NCBI RefSeq assembly: GCF_023278565.1
Contig: NC_064676.1
Span: 1,798,001 to 1,862,000, forward strand
Source of the DNA: Colletotrichum lupini
Taxonomy: Eukaryota; Ascomycota; Sordariomycetes; Glomerellales; Glomerellaceae
Length of the DNA stretch: 64,000 nucleotides
Direction: 5' to 3'
Shown: positions 13,216 through 25,400 of the stretch, in pieces
How the letters are laid out: the number at the start of each line of letters is the position of its first letter
Position numbering within the stretch: position 1 is the stretch's first letter
The notes under the pieces: model-generated
What the model was told of the DNA's origin: nothing
Seen by the model: the letters and a program-made list of their open reading frames with translations, nothing else
The model's database searches: none
Position numbers and translations under genes: made by a program

Positions 13216-16200
13216 AGAATGGCGTGTTTTTTTTCTGGAAAATTTGTGTTTCTGTTACGTCCTGTTGGGTGGCGCGGATTTTGATTACTGGGCATAACCA
13301 TATCTGGGAAAAAGAACGAGAGGTCCGGTACAACAAACAAGAACAAACACCATCTTGTTACCAGCTCGACCCATGCGCGGCCGCGTCCAGGCCCCATGTG
13401 AAGGAGCGTTGGCCTCGCTCTTTTGCTCGCTCGAGGCCGTTTCACGGGACCCTCGTGATAACCACTTGTTCAGAGGAACTACCTTCTAGAAGCTGTGGAC
13501 AATGCTCTCGAGTCAATTAAGATGTGGCGAGTTGGCCTGGTGCGGCCAAACAAACATGCCGCCTCCGCTTTAGTTTGCGAGCCTGTGCTCCAGAGTGGTG
13601 GTTGCCAAACGATGGGATGGGATGACCGGAAAGCTGCTCCGAAGGCAACATTGTCCAGACGGGAATGAGATATACTTCAGAAACAAAGGACAGTTGCGAC
13701 CCTTGAGCCGGTGTCTTGACTCGGGGGGCCACAGAGATCTTCAGGGACCATGGAGGGTGTAATAATGCATCCTCTGGCCGGTGCTTCGACTTGTCGATGA
13801 AACTTCGTATGGCGTGTTGGGAACAGTAGCTCGTAGGATTAGACTAGCCGACCAGGCTTGCAAGCATGTTATGCCAACTGATGAGTTCAGATCTAGACCC
13901 AAGAAGGTTGTCGATCTTCCTGTCGTTGTTGCGGCTCGCGAATCGTCCAACAGGGAGGGTAGGCCTTGGGGTATAAGGTATTCTGGGGACGGATAGGTAA
14001 AACCTACGAAAGCCACATCGGCCTTTTTTGCCATTCGCAACGAGTTGCTCCTGGAACTGTAGACTCTTTGACTATAGAGCAACTTGACCTGCCTTGATCA
14101 ACAGCTCAGCTGTACATGTGGGGTAGAGGTCGACCGGTGTAAAGTAATCGCTGGATTATCATAGTCATATCGTGGCAGGCAACTCATATAACCACGGTGA
14201 TGCCTCCAACGTACCCAGTGATGATGGTCTTGATGTCGACGTTGATAATGCTGTTTCATTATGGTTGTTTGCTTCGCATATCTCGCATGATCCAGACAGC
14301 TAGAATCATGAGATTGGGGCGGCTTTGATGGCGGCGAACCCGAGAGTATCGATCCGTGTCAGAGGTGTACCTACTGAGGACAAGAATGAGGTTGCAGACG
14401 CGGCCTCTCCCTCTAGGTACGGGCTGTTTTTGGTGTGCATGGTAACACAGGAACGGTAAGACGTGCATGGATGACCAGGCAAGGGAGAGGCGAAGTGGTC
14501 CTGAGAGGCCCGAAAGCAACGAAACAAGGGCCCTCCAGAGGGCGCATTGATCGCCGTCTGGCGACAGTCCTTCTTGTTCATAGGCAAGACATGTGGCGTC
14601 GGAGAGTGGGAAGCTGGAGTTTCGTTGTAGAACTGGTTGAAATGGACCGTCTCTGGCAACAGGCGACAAGGTAAGAGGTGAGTAGCAAAAGCGATGAATT
14701 TTGCTTTGGGTAGGGTGACTGAGAAGTCATGGTTTGAGATAGCTGTAGCCGCAGCTTGATGCAGAGATCGAACTGCCAAATAAGATGTCAGTATCAGGCC
14801 ATATTGACGCTTGGAGGTGGTGATGGGAGAATAGAGTTTGGGCCTTGCACGCCTGGATGGTTAGTGTCGTGAACGACGGTTGGGAGCCACTGGGAAGTAT
14901 AGCCTTGGTAGATGAGCAGAGTTGCTGCGTAGAATAAGTAGAGTGGTAGAAGACATGTGGCTAAGCAGGGAGGTTGCTCGCTCGATATCATGTGTAAGGT
15001 TACTTACTTGGACGGGGAGGCAGGGTCAGGCAGCTGAGAGGGGGCAGATGAGGAGGCAATGGAAGAGAGCGAAGAAGGAGAACCCTAGAGCACCAGGGGA
15101 CGTGGGACACTCGTGCGGCGGCGTTGAAGGCCGTGGAGGCGTACGCAGTAGGAGGGATACAGGATGAGACGAGCGTCTGAGCTGGCTTGCCCTGCTGGTG
15201 AACAGCGGTGTGTCTGCCCTATGCGTTGCCCCGCGGGCTGCTGCATGGCTGACATGTGTGCGTGTGCGTATGCGCGTGCGTGTTGGGTGGGCGAGAACGA
15301 GATGCGCTGTGAACGTTTATTCATATGCGAGCTCAACGACTCGGGAACGATTGTGGGTGGGAGGTGGTGGCTGCATGGGTGAGCGAGGTGCAGTAAGGCA
15401 AGGTGGGCAACCTAAACCAACCGCAGGGTAACGGAACTGCGTCTGTGGAATGACAAGAGTTGCCAGGGGCCGTGGTTGGAACCTTGAGGAATTTAGATTT
15501 GATATTGACAGAAAAAGCTAGCAATGAGGTCGTCACTCTGTCATCCAATTGGCAGATGAGCCATGTCCGTGAGTGAGGCTTCGATTGTGACAGTCATCTC
15601 GCAACTTGGACGGATCCCACAGCGACGGGCGCTTGGCCGGAGTTGGGAATGAATCGCGGAAGGACAGCCGTGGGGTAGGTATCAAGACATGGATCGGAAC
15701 CACTGCCGTAGTGGGAGCATAAGGCAGATGCATAACACATAACACGGTGATGGATGGTCTACTACAGGAATGGACATACAACATGGGTGACAAGTGATGT
15801 ACCTTGGTGTAGGTAGGTAGGTAGAATAGAAAAGAGGCAAAGATGCCCAACCAGAGCTGGGAACTCGTTCAATCGAGCAATTGGGACGCCACGATGTGAC
15901 AACGAGCAAGCAATAATAGCAACTGAACGGTAACGCAGCAGCAGCCGCTTCAGCAGCCGCGCTGCAATGGAGTTCTGAAGCTGGACCTTGCGTGCCGCGC
16001 CGTGCCAAGATGAAGTGAGACTGAGATCGGGGTATGAACAAGCAGAGAGAAGACATTAACTGACTAAGGTGAAAGAAAGCCAGTGTTTCGTTCTCTGTGC
16101 TTCGTATCCCGTATCACTTCGGATACATGTGCTCGGAGGTTCATGAGCCCATGAAGTCCATGTTGAGATGAGAGAAGGAGGTCTGGTCTAAGGTCTGACC

Positions 16201-19200
16201 TACCCGTAGGGACCGTAGTGCAGTATAGTGTAGTGCAGTGACTGGTCTCTGGTCTCTAGTCTGAGGAAGAAGAATATCGGAAATGACATTGGGCAGCGAG
16301 TGTCAGAGTCGTATTACTCTTTGAAATGTGTAGTCTGTTCCCCTGCCAGCCCGTACCTGGGACGGTGACACTGACCTCTGTTCAGCTCTGGCGTTGCGAG
16401 TCGCGAGTCCGTTCCTTGCGAGGTGGACGAGGGCGAGTGGACGGTTGATGTTGAGATGTGCTGTCGTTTCTCGTCTCTCATCTCTTGGTGTACGCAGTAC
16501 GATGTTGGGTGGAATGCGAACGGACGATAGGACGATACTTGAGATGTCGCAGGTGATTAGCGGGAGGTGGCAAGTCCCGAGATAGCATCGCTTAGCACCT
16601 GCCCCAGGTGGGCAGACCTGAGGAGGTGAGGTGCACTACGGATTAAGAGATACAAACAGACTAGCCCAGAAGGAGGAGGTACGGTGGTCCGTACCTAGGT
16701 GACTAAGTACCTACTTCATGATGTGGGAGGGACCTTCCATCTTCCCCCAAACATGTCAGCCACTCACAGTTGGAAAAACCAATCATGGAATTGCCCATCG
16801 CCCCACCCCTCCCAGATCAGGTGCCATCCCTGCACTGCCCACTATCATCTACCCGACATCTTTTGCAGGTGATCCGTGCGCATGTTCCTACCTGCTACCC
16901 CACCTTCCCAGTACCTCAGCGCCTCACCAACACTTCACCTCCAGTCAGGAGGACCGCTTCAAGGAACCTCAGACGCTAAAAATGAAGATATTGTCACTCA
17001 CACTTACCGCGCTAAGTATCGGGGAACCAAACACTTTGATTCCCTCGGGAAAAGGGCAACCAAAGCTCTGCCGGGCAGAATTTTTGAGACTCAGAAGAAG
17101 AAGAAAAAAAAATTCACGTATGCCTTGGTGCATTGGCAACATACCTCTGGTTGGTACAAGGTACCCATCTGAACGTGTGATGGGAGCATGTCGATATGGA
17201 CTTGTTGGTTATCTTTGAAGCATCCAGCCTGTCGCTACCTTTAGCGTTCATCTTCACTCCGTAAAGAGACAGGGGGAAAGACATACGGAAGTACGAAGCT
17301 CCTGATGCTCTTTCACTTGGATAGGTAGGCTTCCCGGTCTGAGCGGCACTCCTGGTGGTCCATCTCTGAGACTTTGGCAAGTCTATTCGTGGGTATCCGT
17401 ACTCAGGTACTTGGAAGCTAGCCCGGCCAACTACTTACCCACTTTCGCTCGCCCACTCAACCGCACCTCAGCGCGCTACGCTTCGGCAGAGCGACGGAAG
17501 CGAGTCCTGGAGCGGGTCTAATCCCCGGAAAAGCCCACATCCACCTGCTAGTGAAGTAAGGTACTCTGTTGTGTACGTAGTAAGGTAGGCATCGAGGCAC
17601 CTCCCACATTACCTTGCACGAAGGACTCCGTACCGCGTCAAGATAGGCACACTAAATTGAGGTTTTGTGTCTATGCTGGCGGTGACAGGGTTGCCTGGGA
17701 TTGAAACATGAAATGTTGGTGCTTCTTTCAAACACGGCCCTCATACCCCATGGTAAGAATACGGGATAGGGACACAAGTTGCATTCAGAGACCTGATTGA
17801 ACGACGATGTTTCTTATGGACGTCACGGTTGTACCTGGTATTGTCACATTGTGGTTGTACGGACGGAAGGCATTGGGACTGAAATGGGACGGGAACAGAC
17901 CATTGGTCACTCGGTGCCTCCCTCGCCTTACCCAAAGGTTAAGTAAGAAGCCACCCACCTTCCCTGGCTTGGCACCTACCTTGGACATCGCGAAGTACCT
18001 TGGGACCTTTGGAACCTTCCACGTGTGTCAATACGCAGTATGTACATGGGAATATGCTTTATCCAGGGCATCTTGCAATTCGAGGCAGGCACGACTGATT
18101 ATTCTGCAAAGTATCTCGGCGTAGTAAGCACTATCTTGGGTATACACGCCTTGCAATTCATGGTTGCGAAAATGCAGAAACAAATGACTGCAACATGACT
18201 TGGGAAATTGTGAGAAAAGGTAGACATCCATACCGAACAGCGAAGCCTCTCATCGAGGGCATCCTCTTCCACCAGCCCATTGGAACCCAGCACCGCCAAC
18301 ACAGAGCGCGGGGGATAGGTACCTACTCTGCCGCCCGCATCACACGCTGCACGCCACCACATCTCCGTACACCAGCACTCTGCAGTCTGCACACCACGCA
18401 ACTCACCTTAGTTTCCATTGGGTCGAGCTACCTGATCAGTACCTTCTCACCTCTCACTCAGCTCACCTCAAGGCACCTTACCTCACCCATTGCATGGAGC
18501 TCTCATTTGTCCGTCGTACAAGACTACCCGAGTACCTCATACTTTCATTGCCTGGACACCACTTGCATGCACCAGTGACAGCAAGAGCAGCAGCAGCAAC
18601 AGCAGTTGCCTCTCACCTTTCGGCTCTACCTTACCACCTTACATTACCTCGCTATTCTCGCTGTCGCGCAGCTTCATTCTTCTTCGCCTCTTTGCACCAC
18701 AACTGACATCAGCAGATGCGACCGGACTGCAAAAACAGCCTCCTTTTGACGACAAAACATACCTCCTGTCCTGCCGCCGTTCCAATTCCTTTTTCCATTC
18801 CACCTGGCCGCCACAAGCATGATCTAAACGTATCCATCTCTACATACCTTACTCGGAGCCTCTGTCTCTGTCGGCCCACCTCATTCTCAGAACGGCCTCG
18901 ACCCCTCTCTTGGACTCTGGAGTTTGTCGCCCTCGAGCTGTTTTCGTGCCTGTCCTTCTACCTTGCCATCGTACGAATATCCTATCCGTACATACACTAG
19001 AACCGGATCGTCAACTTGGACGCCAGCCCTCCCCGCTTCTCGTCCCGCCGGATTGCTTGCTTACTTTCTCCATTGAAAACCGCAAGTGCGCAAAAGTCGC
19101 AAACGCATTCGCCGCCCGCGTTCTGTTCCACACACCTCATCTACGGAGTACACCACGGGCATTCGCAAAACCCACTCGTAAATATCGATTACGATTACTG

Positions 19201-19460
19201 CCCACTCCACCCTCGTCGTCGATTACCCGCGTGCCCGCTAGGCCCAACTTACGGATACCGCCCAGTGCCCACAACTCACGCTTTCGTCCATCACGCGTTT
19301 AACGTACGTATCCTATTCCGTGCCCGCCTACGGAGACGGAGTAGGTACTGCGTCTACCAGCAATAGCGTGCCTTGCTGGGTGCCGGTCCCCTCTGTTTCT
19401 CTCAACCTTGTTTCTCGGGAATGACATGGCTCTGCGCCCTCTCGCGACGGCCTGGCGACA
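13216..19460. other. Long gene-poor region; right end probably adenylate cyclase leader/promoter
   Basis: More than 6 kb with no frame I can support: the longest open frames (about 155-165 codons) lack codon bias, domains or joinable exons. TACCTA/GGTAC words recur (for example about 16,680-16,715 and 17,390-17,600). From about 18,300 to 19,460 the plus strand becomes strongly C+T-rich, as in promoters and long leaders of fungal regulatory genes. A long 5' UTR, leader introns or non-coding RNAs may be present, but sequence alone does not show them. Confidence 0.5.
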
Positions 19461-22400
19461 ATGACGAGGAATGAGGCCGGCTCCCGCTTCAGCTCTCTCA
19501 CGAGCACCAGTACCGACAGCACCCGATCATCGGCCACCGTGAGACCCTCCAGCAACCCCATCCCAGCATCGCGCAAGTCGTCCATGCGCCTCAAGACGGA
19601 GGGCAATGGCGCTGGCGCTGGCACTGGCATTGGCAATAGCAATGGATCCCTCGCAGACAAGTGAGTGTCATGTTCTTCCTAATGTTTGGCCCTGTGTGCC
19701 TGTCCCGGTCCGTTCCCCATAACCCCTAGTCGATCAATCAATCATCAAGCACTCACGCACACACACAAAACACAATTCCCATCCCACTTCCTTTACCTTG
19801 TGGACAGCACCGTACCCCCAAAGGAGACGACTCATGGAGGAAAACAGACTGAGAGTGGGAGTGAGAAACGATGGTGAGAGTGAGAGTGAGACCACTCAGC
19901 TCTCAAATCCGACGCCGGGGTTCACTTCACACCTTGATTCCATACACTCACACTCATTGCGCCTCCCACCCAGGTATTGCGTGGGCGAGCCGCAAGCCGC
20001 AAGTGGGTTGTTTGAGTCGTGAAGTGGTCCCGGCGCCCACTCTCTTTCCTGGTCCCCTCCTCTCTGTCTGTCTCTGTCTCTGTCTCTGTCTCTGTCTCTG
20101 CTGCCCATGGCCGCTGTTCCCTGCCACTCGTTGGTTCAGGTTGTCGTCCCGCAGCTTTTTTCCCTGCGTGCCGCGGCGGCGTCCCGAAACCCAGTCCCAG
20201 CCCCAGTCGAGACACAGCTGGTGTACGAATAGTGTCTATGGAACGGAATAAGTCCAAGGACTCTCTGAAGTTCTCAACTATTCGCACCGGTACTATTCGT
20301 AGCTGAGGACTGAGGACTGGGGACTGAGTTGTCGCCAGCTTGTGGTCGTGCTTGTGCTTGTCTTGATCCTTTTTTTCTGCCCTGCTACCTAGATGCTGCT
20401 ACTGGGCTGATTACAGTCTGCTACTTTGCCCGTATTGCCTTGGTGTGCGCATTGCATTGCAACATTTCTCTTGTCTTGTCTTGCCCCCTTCCCCTCCACC
20501 CGTCTCTTGCACACTACGGATACCTTACTTGGTACGGGTCCAATACCCATCTTGTTGTACCTTGGCTGGCGCTGTTCCCAACTTTCCCCTCCAAAGTTCC
20601 AGCAACAAGCCAGCAGTAGCCCAGCGACCCTGAACCAACAAGCCTCATCCGCACTCTCATCGTACCTCGCACGTTCCCTGCCTCTCTCTGCCCTGCCCTG
20701 CAGCCTGCCTTACCTCACCCCTCCCCGTCCGTCCCCCCCGTCCCCCATCGCCTCCTCCTCCTCCGCCCCGGCCCCAGGCAAGCTTTGTCGTCGTCGCTTC
20801 AATGGTGGAGCTATCTGCTGTTTTCGATCCCCTCCAGTCCAGCCCAGTTATAGCTTCTCAAGCCAAGCACCCAAGACATACTCATTCTCCCACCAGAACT
20901 AACAACTTACTCCTCCATTTTCCCTCCGTGTTCCTCTTCTTTGGTTGATGAATGCACCCATAACTGACTGGTCATTGCGTTCCGCCCCCCCGTCTAGGTC
21001 TTTCATCAGTGATTTGAGCCCAGCCGACCCGCCCACCTCTTCCACTTTTGCCTCTGCGCCGCGCGGAGCTTTGTCACCAGGAACAACAAAGTCCAATGCC
21101 TCGTCCTATCGCGATCATCGTCTGAGCGACTTCGCCAACTACCGGAGAGACCTGGCCGTCCTAGAGACTTCTGGCAGCCGTCTGCCCTCCATCCAACATA
21201 ACCCTCCCACCGCCACTCCCTCGTCAAGTTCCCAGATAGCTCCCTGGATGTCGCCATCCAACGGCGGTGCCACCGCATCCACGCCTCAGAGCCAGCTCAA
21301 CACTACTTTTTACAACGATTCGAGCGATAACCTCTCCGTCGCCTCACAGCTCTCGCCTGGCTTCCGTGCCCCTACAAATCGCCTTGCGCCTCAATCCTCT
21401 GGCAGCCAAGATTCGCCAGATGTAGCATACTTCGGAGACGAACGAAGGCCTTCTCTGGCTAGCATAACGACCTTGAGCAGTCAGGGCTCCAAGACGAGCA
21501 TTCGAAGAGGTGGATTGCAAAAACTACAGGGTTTCTTTGGGGAGGAGTTTCCTGGACGAGACGGCTCCGAGAGCAGCTTGCATTCGAGTTCTGGCAGGGA
21601 CCGCTCGCGTTCCTACAGCCACAGCCGCCCTACGAGAGATCGCAACTACTCTAACGCGACAGACCATGCGCGGGACAGAGAAGCTTCGCCTTCCTCGTCA
21701 AGACCAAGAACCCCAGTACCGGCTCCTGAAGTCGTGCCATTCCTCTACCAAGAGGCTGATGTGAGTACCTAGACGCTATTTCCTACATTGTTGTTGATCC
21801 CACTCTCCACGATTGATTTCGTTGCGAACATCCCTCCTCTTTTCAATCCCCATCCGCATTCCGCACATCCGCACCCTTGGCGCCGCTATCTCGCATACGG
21901 GAATTGCGCCGCATCAACCCAGAGCCTTATCTTATCTCTTATTACCCCTTCTTCCACCCGCCTCTCTGTGTCGAGTCAAGACTGCTAAATGTGCTTCAAG
22001 GATATTGCCAGGTTCGGCGAAGCCCCAGTCAGAGACATTTTGAGCGGCCCCGACCGCGAACGTTACATGAACAACGAAAATCCCAACAACCCGCAAAATC
22101 CACCAAAGACCTCCTCATCCAGCCGCTCCGGCCATTCAATCGTGCATCTCCCTGGCCACCACCATCGACACAACAGGAGCATTGATGATGGCAGGGCCCT
22201 GCGACCGACTGTAAGCAGGGAAGATTCGCAGGCCAGCTTACAAGTTCAACAGAACCTGAGAGAGCGCGGCGGCTCAGCAGCGACAGTCATGTACGGCTCC
22301 AATCGATCCCGCGCTCAAAGCCCGACCCCGAGCGGCGGCTACTTCAGTTCGAGACATGGCACCGTCGATGGCTCCACGTCACCCAGCGGCCAGCAGCAAC

Positions 22401-25400
22401 AACAGCAACAGCCGCAGCATCATTCCAAGAGGAACTTATTGCACCGTCTACGGCGGAACAAGGACAAAGATGACGGAACGTCTAGATTACGCGACCTGCC
22501 CGGTTCGACTCGGTCACTGGCCACCAAACCATCTCGTCCCGAATTCGCCAGACCCGAGCTGTCGCCCTCAACTTTCCCGCTCGCCTTCTCAGGCACCGAG
22601 CCTGGTCCAGATCAGGACCCTCGACTAGCAGCGTACAACCAACGAAACCAGACGTTCAACAACAGATTCCCGTTTTCCAAGAGCAAAGGCCGGCAACAAC
22701 GGACTATGGAGCCGGATGAGCAGATTGGACCGACGGATAGGCAGCCTGGAGCGAACAATAACCTCGGATCGCTTGGAGGAATTCACTTGGACACCAACCT
22801 CAGTGATATGGACGGCATCCTTACGAAGCCCCAACCCTTGACTCCCATGGACAGCGGTGTCTTCTCCAGCATTGGCGATTCCGAAAAAGTCGAACAACCA
22901 CCCCCAGTGCCCGCGAAGACCGATGCTGTCCTTGGACCCAATGGTTCTTGGAACGCGCCGGACAGCTGGGCTGTGCGTCGTAATACAGAGGACACCACGT
23001 ACCAGGCGCCAGACATTGACGACATTGGCAGTCCGCCTCGGCCCGACGAGAAGATGGCACCTTACTGCATTCGAATCTTCAGATCCGACGGGACATTTGC
23101 GACTTTGTCCATGGCTCTCGATGCGAGCGTTACCGATGTCATATCACAGCTTATCAAGAAGACCTACGCTACGGACGGGCTAGAGAATTACCACATCATT
23201 CTTAAGAAGCATGACTTGGTCCGGGTGCTCGCGGCTCCCGAGCGCCCTCTCTTGATGCAGAAGCGACTACTGCAACAAATCGGTTACGAGGAGCGGGACC
23301 GAATCGAAGACGTTGGTCGGGAGGACAATAGCTATCTGTGCCGATTCATGTTCCTCTCCTCCAGAGAGAGCGATTTCCACTCCGTCATAAATGATCTCGG
23401 ACTTGGACGGATACAAAAGTTCAATCATGTCGACCTTGCTGGCCGCAACCTCATCACCATCCCGATTTCGCTCTACTCAAAAGCCTCTGAGATCATATCG
23501 CTCAACCTCTCACGTAACCTCTCATTGGATCTCCCTCGCGACTTCATTCAGTCGTGTCAAAACCTGAGAGATATCAAGTTCAACAACAACGAAGCACGAA
23601 GATTACCTCCCAGTTTGGGCAAGGCGGCAAAGCTGACGTACCTCGATGTGTCGAACAATCGACTGGAACAGCTGGACCACGCTGAGCTGAACGGTCTGCA
23701 GGGCATACTCAAGCTCAACATAGCCAATAACCGCCTCAAGGCACTCCCGCCGTATTTTGGCGCTTACAGGGCTTTGCGGAACCTCAACATCTCGTCCAAC
23801 TTTTTGGACAAGTTCCCACTGTTCCTTTGCCAGGTGGAGACTCTCGTCGAGCTGGACTTGAGCTTCAACTCGATAAGCAGTCTACCTAACGAGATTGGAA
23901 GACTGAGAAACTTGGAAAAGTTTGTCATGACCAACAACAGGCTGTCAAATGCACTACCCGACACTTTCAGCGAGCTGCAGGGCCTTCGGGAGTTGGACAT
24001 CAAGTACAACGCCATTACGAGCATCGATATCATTTCATTGCTTCCCAAGCTGGAGATTCTCTCTGCAGACCACAACAGTATTTCGCAGTTCATCGGCAGC
24101 TTCGACAGGATACGGAGTTTGAAATTGAACTCTAACCCAATCACCAAGTTCGAGATCAACGAGCCAGTTCTCACGTTGAAGATGCTGAATCTGTCTCATT
24201 GCCAGCTTGCGAGTATCGACGAGACGTTTAACATGATGTTGAACCTTGAGCGTCTTGTGCTGGACAAGAACTACTTCGTTTCCCTGCCGCCCCTCATCGG
24301 CAATCTCAGCAAGCTGGAACACTTCAGCATTGCCAACAACAACGTCGCAGAACTTCCACCTTCAATAGGATGTCTCACAGAGCTGAGGGTGTTGGACGTG
24401 CGCAGGAACAACATCAGGAAGTTGCCAATGGAGCTGTGGTGGGCCAACAAGCTCGAGACTCTCAATGCATCTTCCAATATTTTGGAGAACTTCCCCAAGC
24501 CGGGCTCCAGACAACCCCGGCCATCAGGCGAAGAAGCACAGACGCCAGCTGCCGTGAACAAGACCAACCCGATGGAGCGCATTGCCCAATCTCCCTTGGA
24601 AGAATCACCGGATCCGTCCAGGAGACCGAGCCAGAACTCATCATCAACGTTGCTGAGCGTTGGACCGTCGCCTGTACCAGGCGGTGGTGATAGGAAGAGT
24701 TCTGTCGTGTCAGTCTATGGTAAGGGTGGCCGCAAGACGTCAGTGGTGTCTAGGTCCACATCGGCCGGCACCGTGCCACCGCTCCCACCATCTGCGACCG
24801 CAAGAAAAGACTCTAGCCTGTCGTCGAGACTCTACACGACTTTTGCCGGGTCTCTGCGCAACCTGTACTTGGCTGAGAACAAGCTTGACGACGAAGTCTT
24901 TGACCAGATCACGATGCTTAACGAGCTACGCGTCCTCAACTTGTCGTGGAACTACATTAACGACATGCCACAAAGATCGATCAAGAGTTGGCCCCAGATG
25001 GTGGAACTTTATCTTTCTGGTAACGAGTTGACGACATTACCGGCTGATGATCTCGAAGATGCCAGTCTGCTGCAGGTGCTGCATATCAATGGGAACAAGT
25101 TCACCAACCTACCGGCCGACATATCCAGGGCTAAGAAGCTTGCGGTCTTGGACTGTGGTAGCAACTCCCTGAAATACAATATCTCAAACGTTCCTTACGA
25201 TTGGAACTGGAACCTCAACCCCAACCTCAGATACCTGAATCTTTCAGGCAACAAGCGTTTGGAGATCAAACAGACCACTGTTGGTCCGACGGTGACAAAC
25301 CGAGAATCGCTCGCCGACTTCAACAGGCTTTCGAATCTGAGGGTCTTGGGTCTCATGGATGTCACCCTCACACAGCCCACGATTCCCGATCAGAGTGAGG

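Noticed and set aside
20948..20997. Possible alternative translation start of the adenylate cyclase at an ATG in frame with exon 2
   Set aside because: It lies in a stretch ending in a good TCTAG acceptor whose phase exactly fits the upstream ATG exon, so it is more likely intronic; kept only as a possibility under the intron finding.
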